64,000 nt of DNA from CAMAVH01 sp046297835 (GTDB lineage: Bacteria > Pseudomonadota > Alphaproteobacteria > SMXQ01). The notes beneath the pieces were generated by a model, which was not told where the DNA came from, did not search any database, and worked only from the letters and a program-made list of their open reading frames with translations. This document shows, piece by piece, positions 37,179 to 45,393 of the stretch. The stretch is taken from the NCBI GenBank assembly GCA_046297835.1, contig JBKBHI010000001.1, positions 248,001 through 312,000 of the forward strand, given 5' to 3'. The position numbers were made by a program, and so were the translations under genes. Position 1 is the first letter of the stretch. Each line of letters opens with the position of its first letter.

Positions 37179-38714
37179 ATGGAGAGTCCGAATACCGTCT
37201 GGTCGCTGCTCGCGGCCGGACAAGACGCCGCGCCCGCCATCGGCGCGCCCGAGCGCCAGCCGCTCAGCTATGCCGGCCTGCGCGCCCTGGCGACGAAAAC
37301 CGTCGCCGATTTGAACGCGCTCGGCATTGGGCGCGGCGACCGCGTCGCCATCGTGCTGCCCAACGGCCCGGAGATGGCGACCGCCTTCCTGACGGTCGCC
37401 TGCGGCGCGGCCACGGCGCCCCTGAACCCCGACTACAAGGCCGAGGAATTCGAATTCTACCTGTCCGATCTCGGGGCGAAGGCGCTGCTCGTCGAGCGCG
37501 GCAGCCAGTCGCCGGCCATCGCGGTCGCCAAGAAGCTCGGCGTGCCGGTCCATGAATTGACCTGGAGCGCGAGCGATCCGGCCGGCACCTTTGATATCCA
37601 AAAGTCAGTCGGCTCGGCCAAGAGCCCGGCGAAGCCGGGCTTCGCCGAAGCCGAGGACGTCGCGCTGGTGTTGCACACGTCGGGCACCACTTCGCGGCCG
37701 AAAATCGTGCCGCTGCGCCAAGTCAATGTCGCGGCTTCCGGGCGCAACGTCGCCGCCGCGATCGCGCTCGCGCCGGCCGACCGTTGCCTCAACGTCATGC
37801 CGCTGTTCCACATCCACGGCCTGATCGCGGCGGTGCTGTCCTCGATGGGCGCGGGCGCTTATGTCGCCTGCTCGCCGGGCTTCAACGCGCTGAAATTCTT
37901 CGGCTGGATGGATGAGGTCAAGCCGACTTGGTACACGGCGGTGCCGACCATGCATCAGGCGATTCTGTCGCGCGCCGGCCGCAACGCCGAGATCATCGCG
38001 CGCAATCCGCTGCGGCTCGTCCGCTCCTCGTCGGCGTCCTTGCCGCCGCAGGTGATGGCGGAGCTGGAGAAGGTGTTCGGCGCGCCGGTCATCGAAGCCT
38101 ACGGCATGACCGAAGCGGCGCATCAGATGGCCTCCAATCCGCTGCCGCCGCGGCCGCGCAAGGCGGGCACGGTCGGCGTCGCCGCCGGGCCGGAAGTCGC
38201 CATCATGGCCGAGGACGGCGCGCTGCTGCCGCGCGGCCAGACTGGCGAGATCGTGATTCGCGGCACGAACGTGACCGCGGGCTACGAAGCCAACGACAAG
38301 GCCAATGCCGAGGCTTTCACCAACGGCTGGTTCCGCACCGGCGATCAGGGCGTGCTGGACAGCGAGGGCTATCTCTCGATCACCGGCCGGCTCAAGGAGA
38401 TCATCAATCGCGGCGGCGAGAAAATCTCGCCGCGCGAGGTGGACGAGGTGCTGATGGACCATGCGGCGGTGGCGCAGGTCGTCACCTTCGGCATGCCGCA
38501 CGACAAGCTCGGCGAGGAGGTCGCCGCCGCCGTGGTGCTGCGCGAGAATCAGGCTTGCACGGAAAGCGAGCTGCGCGACTTCGCGCGCGGCCGGCTGGCG
38601 GAGTTCAAGGTGCCGCGCAAAATCCTGTTCCTGGCGGAAATCCCCAAGGGCGCGACCGGCAAGATGCAGCGTATCGGCCTCGCCGACAAGCTCGGCCTCG
38701 GCAAGCCGGCGTAG
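37179..38714 (+). CDS. Acyl-CoA synthetase resembling oxalate-CoA ligase
   Basis: A 511-residue AMP-forming ligase. Adenylation motifs: LHTSGTTSRPKIVPLRQVNV (P-loop), VIEAYGMTEAAHQMASNPLP, GWFRTGDQGVLDSEGYLSIT and RLKEIINRGGEKISPREVDE, with the catalytic Lys in PKGATGKMQRI. The EAYGMTEAAHQMASNPLPP wording and the length closely recall plant/fungal AAE3/Pcs60 oxalyl-CoA synthetases, so oxalate is a candidate substrate. No oxalyl-CoA decarboxylase or formyl-CoA transferase lies beside it, so the substrate remains open. Confidence 0.88.
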   Translation: MESPNTVWSLLAAGQDAAPAIGAPERQPLSYAGLRALATKTVADLNALGIGRGDRVAIVLPNGPEMATAFLTVACGAATAPLNPDYKAEEFEFYLSDLGAKALLVERGSQSPAIAVAKKLGVPVHELTWSASDPAGTFDIQKSVGSAKSPAKPGFAEAEDVALVLHTSGTTSRPKIVPLRQVNVAASGRNVAAAIALAPADRCLNVMPLFHIHGLIAAVLSSMGAGAYVACSPGFNALKFFGWMDEVKPTWYTAVPTMHQAILSRAGRNAEIIARNPLRLVRSSSASLPPQVMAELEKVFGAPVIEAYGMTEAAHQMASNPLPPRPRKAGTVGVAAGPEVAIMAEDGALLPRGQTGEIVIRGTNVTAGYEANDKANAEAFTNGWFRTGDQGVLDSEGYLSITGRLKEIINRGGEKISPREVDEVLMDHAAVAQVVTFGMPHDKLGEEVAAAVVLRENQACTESELRDFARGRLAEFKVPRKILFLAEIPKGATGKMQRIGLADKLGLGKPA

Positions 38715-38718
38715 CGGA

Positions 38719-39000
38719 TCAGGACACCTCGACGCCGCGCCAGAAGGCGACGCGGTCCTTGACTGCTTCGGCGCCTTTCATCGGCTCGGGGTAATACCAG
38801 CAGGCGTCGCGGTTCGTTTTGCCGTCGACGACGATGTCGTAATAGGAGGCGACGCCCTTCCAACCGCAGGTGGTGTGGGTGCCGCTCGGCTGAACGTACT
38901 TTCGCTGCAGGCTGGCGGCGGGGAAGTAATGGTTGCCCTCGACCACCACCGTGTCGTCCGCTTCGGCGAGCGTCGCGCCGTTCCAGACTGCCTTGACCAT
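38719..39000 (-). CDS. DUF427 family protein
   Basis: A 93-residue protein with the compact beta-fold motifs of DUF427: VKAVWNGATLAEADDTVVVE, NHYFPAASLQRKYVQPSGTH and TTCGWKGVASYYDIVVDGKT, then ACWYYPEPM. Function unknown; DUF427 proteins are widespread and often near small-molecule metabolism genes. It follows egtD on the same strand after 11 bases and may share its transcript. Confidence 0.9.
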   Translation of the reverse strand: MVKAVWNGATLAEADDTVVVEGNHYFPAASLQRKYVQPSGTHTTCGWKGVASYYDIVVDGKTNRDACWYYPEPMKGAEAVKDRVAFWRGVEVS

Positions 39001-39011
39001 CGCCGTCTCCC

Positions 39012-39983
39012 TTATCGCGCGCTTTCGAGCCAGTGGATGCTGAACAGCCGCTCCGCGTCAGTCCAGGCCGCGCGCGGCGCGAAGCCGGCTTCGGCCGCCA
39101 GAGCGCGGAAACCGTCCAGCGTGTATTTGTGCGAATCCTCGGTGTGCGTCGTCTCGGCCTCGGCGAACGCGATGGTCTGGCCGAGCAGATGGACGCGCTG
39201 GCGCGTCAGACTCACTAGGTGCATCTCGATGCGCTGGGCGCGTGGATCGTAGAAGGCGTGGTGGGCGAAGGCGTCGAGGTCGAAATCGGCCCCAAGCTCG
39301 GCGTTGGCGCGCGCCAGCACGTTCTTGTTGAAGGCGGCGGTGACGCCGGCCGCGTCGTTATAGGCGGCATGCAGGCGCGCGGGGTCCTTGACCAGATCGA
39401 CGCCGATCAGCAGGCCGCCGCCGGCGAGCTTCTCCGCCGCCATGCGCAGGAAGGCGACGGCTTCCGCGCGCGGAAAATTGCCGATGGTCGAGCCCGGGAA
39501 GAAGCCGACGCGGCGCGCGCCGTCCGCCTTGGCGGGTAAGGCGAACGGCTTGGTGTAATCGGCGACGACGGGGCGCACGCGCAGGCCCGGATAATCCTCG
39601 GCCAGCTTGGCGGCGACGCCTTGCAGATAGTCGCCGGAAATGTCGATCGGCATGTAGCCGCGCGGCCGCTCCAACGCGTCCAGCAGCAGGCGCACCTTGC
39701 GCCCCGCGCCGGCGCCGAACTCCACCAATTCGGCGTCTGGGCCGATGAGATCGGCGAAATCGCCGGCGTGGCGCTCCAGCAGGCTCAGCTCGGTGCGCGT
39801 CGGGTAATATTCCGGCAATTCGCAGATGCGGTCGAACAGGATCGAGCCGGCTTCGTCATAGAAGAATTTGCACGGCAGGCTTTTCGGCTGGCGCTTCAGT
39901 CCGGCGAGCAGGGCGCGGCCGAATTCACCGGCGCTCGAATCGGTCGAAAGAATCTCTTTCGCTGAGCGTTGGGGGACGTTCAT
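39012..39983 (-). CDS. egtD: L-histidine N-alpha-methyltransferase EgtD
   Basis: A 323-residue SAM-dependent methyltransferase with family signatures LPCKFFYDEAGSILFDRICE and LPEYYPTRTELSLLERHAGD, the SAM pocket in LVEFGAGAGRKVRLLLDAL, and FFPGSTIGNFPRAEAVAFLR. It trimethylates histidine to hercynine, the first step of ergothioneine synthesis. Its start overlaps the egtB stop (ATGA), and a DUF427 gene follows. Confidence 0.95.
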   Translation of the reverse strand: MNVPQRSAKEILSTDSSAGEFGRALLAGLKRQPKSLPCKFFYDEAGSILFDRICELPEYYPTRTELSLLERHAGDFADLIGPDAELVEFGAGAGRKVRLLLDALERPRGYMPIDISGDYLQGVAAKLAEDYPGLRVRPVVADYTKPFALPAKADGARRVGFFPGSTIGNFPRAEAVAFLRMAAEKLAGGGLLIGVDLVKDPARLHAAYNDAAGVTAAFNKNVLARANAELGADFDLDAFAHHAFYDPRAQRIEMHLVSLTRQRVHLLGQTIAFAEAETTHTEDSHKYTLDGFRALAAEAGFAPRAAWTDAERLFSIHWLESAR

Positions 39984-41299
39984 GAATCCTCCGCGAGACG
40001 GATGCCGCTGAATTGCCAGCGGGCGGATGGGGGAAAGAAATTGCGATAGGTGGCGCGGCTATGGCCTTCCGGCGTGGCGCAGGAGCCGCCGCGCAGCACC
40101 GCTTGGCCGATCATGAACTTGCCGTTGTATTCGCCGAGCGCGCCGGCGAGCGGCTTGAAGCCGGGGTAAGGGTCGTAGGACGAGCGTGTCCATTGCCAGA
40201 CTTCGCCGGTGGCTTGGCGCAAGGTCGCTTCGGGATTGTCCGCGCCGCCGACCAGCGGGCGCGGATGCGGCCGTTCGGGATCGAGGTCGCGGCCGCTCAT
40301 GCCTGTGGCGGCGGTGGCTTCCCATTCGAATTCTGTCGGCAGCCGCTTGCCGGCCCAGGCGGCATAGGCGGCGGCTTCGTAGAGGCTGACGTGAGCGACC
40401 GGTTCGGCATCGTCGAGCCGGCGAAGCCCGTGCAGCGTGAACACGCGCCAATCGGCATCGTCGCTGTCGCGCGTCCAGTAAAGCGGCGCGTTCCAGGCTT
40501 GCGCCTGCACCGTCGCCCAGCCGTCGGACAGCCAGAATTCGGGCCGGCGGTAGCCGCCGTCGGCGATGAAGGCGCGATACTCGCCGTTCGTCACCAGCCG
40601 GTCGGCGATGCGGTAGGGCTGCAGCAGAACGGGATGGCGCGGCGTCTCGTTGTCGAAAGCGAAGCCCTCATCTCCGTGACGGCCGACTTCGACGATGTGA
40701 TGCGGCCCTTCGATCCAGCGCGCCGGCATGGCTTCGAGCGAGTCGTCCTCGACGCGCGGCAGATAGGCCGGCGACAGCGGATTGCACGACAGCGCGTGCT
40801 TGATGTCGGTCAGCAGCAATTCCTGATGCTGCTGTTCGTGGTTCCAGCCAAGCTCCGTCAACGACAGCACGCGCGCCGCGACGGGGGCGGGCGCGTCGGC
40901 GAGCAGCCGCGCCATCGCGTCGTCGACATGGCGGCGGTAATCCATCACTTGCGCCAGCGACGGCCGGGTCAGCATGCCGCGCTGGGGGCGCGGATGGCGC
41001 GCGCCGAGCGCTTCGTAATAGGAATTGAACAGATAGGCGAAGCTCTCGTCGAACGGCGCGTAGCCCGGCAGATGCGGCGCGAGGATCATGGTTTCGAAGA
41101 ACCATGTGGTGTGCGCCAGATGCCATTTCGTCGGGCTGGCGTCCGGCATCGACTGCACGCATTGGTCTTCCGCGCTCAAAGGGGCGGCGAGCCGCTCGCT
41201 TAAGGTACGGACGGTCCTATAGCGGAGGGCGGCGTTTTCGAGAGCGGAAAGCGCGGCGGCTGGGGATTTGGCGGCGGGCGGCTGGGCGATCGCGGTCAT
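39980..41299 (-). CDS. egtB: Ergothioneine biosynthesis sulfoxide synthase EgtB
   Basis: A 439-residue enzyme: an N-terminal DinB-like domain with iron ligands in KWHLAHTTWFFETMILAPH and ELGWNHEQQHQELLLTDI (the HxxxH/E pattern), and a C-terminal formylglycine-generating-like domain (WAGKRLPTEFEWEATAATG, GEVWQWTRSSYDPYPGFKPL, VLRGGSCATPEGHSRATYRN). EgtB joins hercynine to a thiol as a sulfoxide using O2. Together with egtD it forms the minimal bacterial set; egtA, egtC and egtE are not here, which suggests the cysteine-using or lyase-substituted route. Confidence 0.95.
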   Translation of the reverse strand: MTAIAQPPAAKSPAAALSALENAALRYRTVRTLSERLAAPLSAEDQCVQSMPDASPTKWHLAHTTWFFETMILAPHLPGYAPFDESFAYLFNSYYEALGARHPRPQRGMLTRPSLAQVMDYRRHVDDAMARLLADAPAPVAARVLSLTELGWNHEQQHQELLLTDIKHALSCNPLSPAYLPRVEDDSLEAMPARWIEGPHHIVEVGRHGDEGFAFDNETPRHPVLLQPYRIADRLVTNGEYRAFIADGGYRRPEFWLSDGWATVQAQAWNAPLYWTRDSDDADWRVFTLHGLRRLDDAEPVAHVSLYEAAAYAAWAGKRLPTEFEWEATAATGMSGRDLDPERPHPRPLVGGADNPEATLRQATGEVWQWTRSSYDPYPGFKPLAGALGEYNGKFMIGQAVLRGGSCATPEGHSRATYRNFFPPSARWQFSGIRLAEDS

Positions 41300-41552
41300 G
41301 GGGCCTTCAAGCGGCTTGCTGATGTCGGTCGGGCCGGTTCCCGAGGGCTTATCTTGGCCCGTGAGGCGGGAATTACAACCTTGGTTTTGGCGCGGTTTTG
41401 GGCCTGGTTTTAGGTAACGCCGCGCCGCAAACGCGGTTCCTTGGTTACTTTCGCGGCCGCTTGCCGCTCGTTCGGGAAGGGCGTTTAATCTTCGCCGGGC
41501 ATCATGCCGGCCCGTTCAACGATAATTCGCGCGGCATATGGGGAGGTTACAG

Positions 41553-42860
41553 ATGACGACGACACGTATCGTCGCGGTCGCGCTCGCCTGCGGGGTGGCT
41601 TTCGCAGCGAGCCAAGCCGCGGCGCAAAGCGATCCGCGCTACATCCGCTTCGCCAACAGCGCCGCGAAGGGCGCGCTTTATAAGCCCGACAGCGGGCCGA
41701 CGCCGAAGATCGGCGTGGTGGTGATCCACCGCACCAGCAATTTCATGAACCATATCTCGACGACGGAGCTGGCCAAGCGCGGCTTTCTCGTGCTCGGCAT
41801 GAACCCGCGCTCCGACAACAACGAATCGGCGGTCGATTGGGACGCCAACCAGCTCGATCTGCGCGAGGGCGTCGAGTTCATGAAGAAGCAGCCCGGCATC
41901 GAGAAGGTCGTGCTGCTCGGCCATAGCGGCGGCGGGCCGACGACGAGCTATTACCAGGCGGTCGCCGAGAGCGGCGTCGGCTACTGCAAAGGCGCGAACA
42001 AGCTGGTCGAATGTTCCGACCGCGTCGCCGGCGCCCCCAAGGCCGACGGCCTGATCCTGGTCGACGCCCATCCCGGCAATTCGGTGAACGGCCTGCGCAG
42101 CCTCAATCCGTCGCTGCTCGACGAGAACGACCCGCGCAAAATCGACCCGGCGCTGGATCCCTTCGATCCGAAGAACGGCTTCAACCCGAACGGCGATTCG
42201 ACCTATTCGGCGGCTTTCCAGGAGCGCTACTTCAAGGCGCAATCGGAGCGCATGAACAAGCTGATCGACAAGGCGCTCAAATTGCAGGCCGAGATGAAGG
42301 CCGGCCGCCACGTGCCGTCGGACGACGAGAGCTTCGTCGTCTACCGCAACCGCGGCCGCCTGTCCGACATCTCCACCGGCGTCCACGGCGCGACGCTTAA
42401 GCCGCAAAAGCTGCTGAAGAACGACGGCACGGTGGACGCCAGCCAGCCGGTCAAGACCGTGCGCGTCTCGACGCCGGATAACGCCAAGCGCGACGCCAGT
42501 TTCGACGACACCCGCCAACTCACGGTGAAGTCGTTCCTCGGCGCCAACGCGATCAAGTCGACCAGCGCGCTCGACGGCATCGATTGGTGTTCGAGCAACA
42601 ATTCGGTGCCTTGCGCCGTGCAGCAGATCTCGATCCCGTTGCTCGTGACCGCCATGGGCGGCCATTACTTCATCCGCGACAATGAGATCGTCTACGAGAT
42701 GGCGAAAAGCGCCGACAAGGACTTTTTCGTGCTCGAAGGCGCGACGCACGGCATGATTCCCTGCAAGCCCTGCGCGGCGGCCACCGGACAGGATTACGGC
42801 AACGCCACGAAAAACTTCTTCGACTATCTCGCCGCCTGGATGAACAAGCGCTTTTCCTGA
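41553..42860 (+). CDS. Exported alpha/beta hydrolase
   Basis: About 435 residues with a Sec signal (VAVALACGVAFAASQAAAQ). An alpha/beta-hydrolase core is seen: VGVVVIHRTSNFMNH, the nucleophile elbow GHSGGGPTTSYY and the acid/His region ending FFVLEGATHGMIPC. Several cysteines (GYCKGANKLVEC; PCKPC) could form disulfides. The substrate is unknown. GGGGAGG precedes the ATG at 41553; an in-frame ATG 15 bases earlier is less well placed. Confidence 0.87.
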   Translation: MTTTRIVAVALACGVAFAASQAAAQSDPRYIRFANSAAKGALYKPDSGPTPKIGVVVIHRTSNFMNHISTTELAKRGFLVLGMNPRSDNNESAVDWDANQLDLREGVEFMKKQPGIEKVVLLGHSGGGPTTSYYQAVAESGVGYCKGANKLVECSDRVAGAPKADGLILVDAHPGNSVNGLRSLNPSLLDENDPRKIDPALDPFDPKNGFNPNGDSTYSAAFQERYFKAQSERMNKLIDKALKLQAEMKAGRHVPSDDESFVVYRNRGRLSDISTGVHGATLKPQKLLKNDGTVDASQPVKTVRVSTPDNAKRDASFDDTRQLTVKSFLGANAIKSTSALDGIDWCSSNNSVPCAVQQISIPLLVTAMGGHYFIRDNEIVYEMAKSADKDFFVLEGATHGMIPCKPCAAATGQDYGNATKNFFDYLAAWMNKRFS

Positions 42861-42890
42861 CGCGCGGCGTTCCGAATCCCTCTTTCAAAG

Positions 42891-42928
42891 CCCCTATGCG
42901 CGCGGTTAAATAGCCGCGCGCATAGGGG
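42891..42928. promoter_or_regulatory. Perfect 15-bp inverted repeat upstream of the purine permease gene
   Basis: CCCCTATGCGCGCGG and CCGCGCGCATAGGGG, separated by TTAAATAG, form a perfect hairpin 30 bases after the hydrolase stop and 70 bases before the NCS2 permease start. No T-run follows. It may terminate the hydrolase transcript, act as a leader structure, or serve as an operator; the sequence does not decide. Confidence 0.8.
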
Positions 42929-42998
42929 TATGCGCGCACGGGCTCGGACCGTTTCGTCCGGCCTGGAGGGGCAACAACAACCATAAAGGGGATGGGCC

Positions 42999-44294
42999 AT
43001 GGCTTGGCTCGACAAGTATTTCGGCATCACCGCGCGCGGCAGTTCGGTCCGCACCGAGCTTCTGGCAGGTCTCGCCACCTTCCTGACCATGGCCTACATC
43101 ATCGCCGTCCACCCGATGATCCTGAAGGACGCGGGTATGGATTTCGGCGCGGTCTATGTCGCCACCATTCTCGCCGCCGCCATCGCCACCTTCATCATGG
43201 GCGCCTGGGCGAAATGGCCGGTGGCGCTCGCCCCGGGCATGGGCCTCAACGCCTTCTTCACCTACGGCATCGTCATCGGCATGAAGCAGCCGTGGGAAGT
43301 CGCGCTCGGCGCGGTCTTCCTGTCGGGCGTGCTGGCGCTGATCCTGAGCCTGACGGGCCTGCGCGAATGGGTCATCAACTCGATCCCCAAGGCGCTCAAG
43401 CTCGGCATCGGCGCGGGCATCGGCCTGTTCCTCGCCATCATCGGCCTGCGCAACGCCGGCGTCGTCGTCGATCATCCGGCGACGTTGGTGGGCCTCGGCA
43501 ACGTCGGCAGCGCCGCCGTGCTGCTGTTCACGCTGGGCTTCGTCGTCATGATCGCGCTCGACAAGCTGCGCGTGCCGGGCGCGATCGTCATCGGCATTCT
43601 CGGCACGGCGATCCTCGGCTGGATCATCGGCGTCGCGCCCTTCAAGGGCGTCGTCGGGCCGGTGCCGAGCCTGGCGCCGACCTTCCTGCAGCTCGACATC
43701 GCCGGGGTGTTCAGCGCCGGACTCGTCTCGGTGGTGATGGCGCTGCTGTTCGTCGACTTCTTCGACACGGCCGGCACGCTCACCAGCGTCGCGAACATCT
43801 CGAACAAGGTCGGGCCGGACGGCAAGGTCGAGGGCATCGGCAAGGCCGTGGTCGCCGATTCGGCGGCCACTACCGTCGGCGCGCTGCTCGGCACGTCGAA
43901 CACGACCTCCTACATCGAGAGCGGCGCGGGCATCAAGGAAGGCGGGCGCACCGGCCTGACGGCGGTCACGGTCGCCGTCCTGTTCCTGCTCTGCCTCGGC
44001 TTCGCGCCGCTGGCCGAGAGCATCCCATCCTACGCCACGGCGGCGGCGCTGGTGTTCGTCGCCTGCCACTTCACGCGCAACCTGCTCGATCTCGATTGGG
44101 GCGATGCTACGGAATACGCGCCGGCCGTGCTCGGCGCGATCATGATGCCGTTGACCTACAGCATCGCGCACGGCATCGCGGTGGCGTTCATCGTCTATGC
44201 TTTGGCTAAGCTGGCGACGCGTCAGTTCGAGAAGGCGACGCTCGGCGTGTTGATCATCGCCGCGCTCAGCGTGCTGCACTTCGTCTTCGGCTAA
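42999..44294 (+). CDS. NCS2-family (AzgA-type) purine base permease
   Basis: A 431-residue permease with about 13 TM segments. AzgA/GhxP signatures are LLAGLATFLTMAYIIAVHPM, APGMGLNAFFTYGIVIGM, ALLFVDFFDTAGTLTSVAN and GTSNTTSYIESGAGIKEGGR followed by TGLTAV. Such proteins import adenine, guanine or hypoxanthine with protons. It converges on a xanthine phosphoribosyltransferase gene across a shared terminator, pointing to purine salvage. Confidence 0.94.
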   Translation: MAWLDKYFGITARGSSVRTELLAGLATFLTMAYIIAVHPMILKDAGMDFGAVYVATILAAAIATFIMGAWAKWPVALAPGMGLNAFFTYGIVIGMKQPWEVALGAVFLSGVLALILSLTGLREWVINSIPKALKLGIGAGIGLFLAIIGLRNAGVVVDHPATLVGLGNVGSAAVLLFTLGFVVMIALDKLRVPGAIVIGILGTAILGWIIGVAPFKGVVGPVPSLAPTFLQLDIAGVFSAGLVSVVMALLFVDFFDTAGTLTSVANISNKVGPDGKVEGIGKAVVADSAATTVGALLGTSNTTSYIESGAGIKEGGRTGLTAVTVAVLFLLCLGFAPLAESIPSYATAAALVFVACHFTRNLLDLDWGDATEYAPAVLGAIMMPLTYSIAHGIAVAFIVYALAKLATRQFEKATLGVLIIAALSVLHFVFG

Positions 44295-44310
44295 ACGGCC
44301 GGCGCGACGA

Positions 44311-44343
44311 AAAAGCCCGCGGGGAGAAATCTCCGCGGGCTTT
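44311..44343. terminator. Bidirectional terminator between the purine permease and gpt
   Basis: AAAAGCCCGC-GG-GGAG-AAAT-CTCC-GCGGGCTTT forms a stem with a two-base bulge, flanked by A and T runs on opposite sides. It lies between convergent genes with 17 and 9 bases to spare. Confidence 0.88.
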
Positions 44344-44351
44344 CGCTTGCG

Positions 44352-44867
44352 TCACTTGTGGCGCGCGAGCGGCGGCACATAGGCCGGGCTGAGATCCCAG
44401 GGGAAATAGACCCATTGGTCCTGCGGCACCTGATGCATGAAAGTGTCGACCAGGGGCAGGCCCTTGGGCTTGCCGTAAAGCGTGGCGAAATGCGCCTTGG
44501 GCAGCAACTTGCGCGCCGCTTGCAGGGTCGTCCCGGTATCGACCAGATCGTCGATCAGCAGCCAGCCTTCGCCGCCGGACGCCAGCGCGCCTTCCGGCCT
44601 TTTCAGGATGCTGACCGTCTCCAGCTTCTGCTCGTCGTAGGTGGCGATGCACAGCGTGTCGATGACGCGGATTTCCATTTCGCGGGCGACGATGGCCGCC
44701 GGCACCAGGCCGCCGCGCGTCAGGGCGATGATGCCCTGCCAGGGGCCGATCGGCATCAGGCGGCGGACCAGCCCGCGCGCGTCGCGGTGGACGTCGTCCC
44801 AACTGACGATCCGGCCGCTCTCGGCATCCTGGTCGTCCCGCCCTTTATCTTGATCGTCAAAGGCCAT
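44352..44867 (-). CDS. gpt: Xanthine (guanine) phosphoribosyltransferase
   Basis: A 171-residue PRTase. The PRPP-binding motif is GWLLIDDLVDTGTTLQAARK, preceded by GIIALTRGGLVPAAIVARE; the C terminus PQDQWVYFPWDLSPAYVPPL is typical of Gpt. It converts xanthine or guanine plus PRPP to the nucleotide. The start is the MAFDDQD methionine after GGGGAG; the frame is open further upstream through hairpins and a terminator, which argues against a longer protein. Confidence 0.93.
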   Translation of the reverse strand: MAFDDQDKGRDDQDAESGRIVSWDDVHRDARGLVRRLMPIGPWQGIIALTRGGLVPAAIVAREMEIRVIDTLCIATYDEQKLETVSILKRPEGALASGGEGWLLIDDLVDTGTTLQAARKLLPKAHFATLYGKPKGLPLVDTFMHQVPQDQWVYFPWDLSPAYVPPLARHK

Positions 44868-44909
44868 GAAAGCTCCCCTCGGTGGCCTTTCCACATGCGC
44901 CTTCGGCGC

Positions 44910-44947
44910 AAAAAAGGCAAGACGCCGCGAGAGCGGCATCCTGCCTT
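44910..44947 (-). terminator. Intrinsic terminator inside the gpt leader (possible attenuator)
   Basis: Read leftward, a stem AAGGCAGGATGCCGC / GCGGCGTCTTGCCTT (two mismatched or wobble pairs) with a TCTC loop is followed by TTTTTT. It ends only about 43 bases before the gpt start, too close for an ordinary promoter plus leader after it. It may therefore attenuate gpt, or end the upstream lipoprotein transcript. Confidence 0.75.
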
Positions 44948-44955
44948 GAAGTGAG

Positions 44956-45048
44956 AAGAAGATCGGAATATCCGGCGGCCGGGGGAAGCCGGGGCCATCG
45001 GCGACGCCAGAGGGGGATGGCGGCGCGATGCGGATATCCGATCTTCTT
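44956..45048. repeat. Long inverted repeat in the gpt leader
   Basis: Arms 44956-44974 and 45031-45048 (AAGAAGATCGGA-A-TATCCG and its complement) pair over 18 bp with a single bulged A. The GC-rich middle contains smaller potential stems. It is followed, reading toward gpt, by the intrinsic terminator at 44910-44947. Either a structured leader RNA or a small palindromic repeat element. Confidence 0.75.
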
Positions 45049-45049
45049 T

Positions 45050-45087
45050 CTAGGCCGGCGGCGAGGGGGTGTGTCGCCGCCGGCTAG
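45050..45087. repeat. GC-rich hairpin downstream of the small lipoprotein gene
   Basis: CTAGGCCGGCGGCGA and TCGCCGCCGGCTAG pair over 14 bp with a one-base bulge and a nine-base loop. It directly adjoins the long inverted repeat on its left. It could end the lipoprotein transcript, though no T-run follows. Confidence 0.7.
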
Positions 45088-45124
45088 GACTCAACGCGAT
45101 ACCCGGCGCGAAGTTCGCCTCCGC

Positions 45125-45328
45125 TTAGGGACAATTATAGGTGCCGGCGGTGCAGGTGCGGACCGTGCTGCCCGGGGGCACCACGACGGTCTGCGGCTGG
45201 GCCGGCACCACGACCGCCTGGCCCGGCTGATGGACGACGACGGTTTCGCGGTGATCGTCGGGAGCCGTGCAGGCGGCGAGGGCCAACGGGGCGGCGATGG
45301 CGAGGGCGGAAGCGAGGATGAGGCGCAT
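45125..45328 (-). CDS. Small putative lipoprotein
   Basis: A 67-residue protein with a lipoprotein signal: LILASALAIAAPLALAAC, where LALAAC is the lipobox. The mature part is Val/Pro/Gln-rich (ETVVVHQPGQAVVVPAQPQT) and ends CTAGTYNCP with two cysteines that could form a disulfide. No function is recognised. It follows the DHA2 transporter gene on the same strand after 65 bases. Confidence 0.75.
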   Translation of the reverse strand: MRLILASALAIAAPLALAACTAPDDHRETVVVHQPGQAVVVPAQPQTVVVPPGSTVRTCTAGTYNCP

Positions 45329-45393
45329 TTTTCGCGCTCCTGGTTGTTGCGTTCCTACCGTCAACGTCCGGCCCCGCGGGGCGGTTCCAGGTT

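Noticed and set aside
44868..45124. Known xanthine or guanine riboswitch in the gpt leader
   Set aside because: The structure and the terminator are visible, but I could not match a known purine aptamer core by eye; only a covariance search could support such a name.
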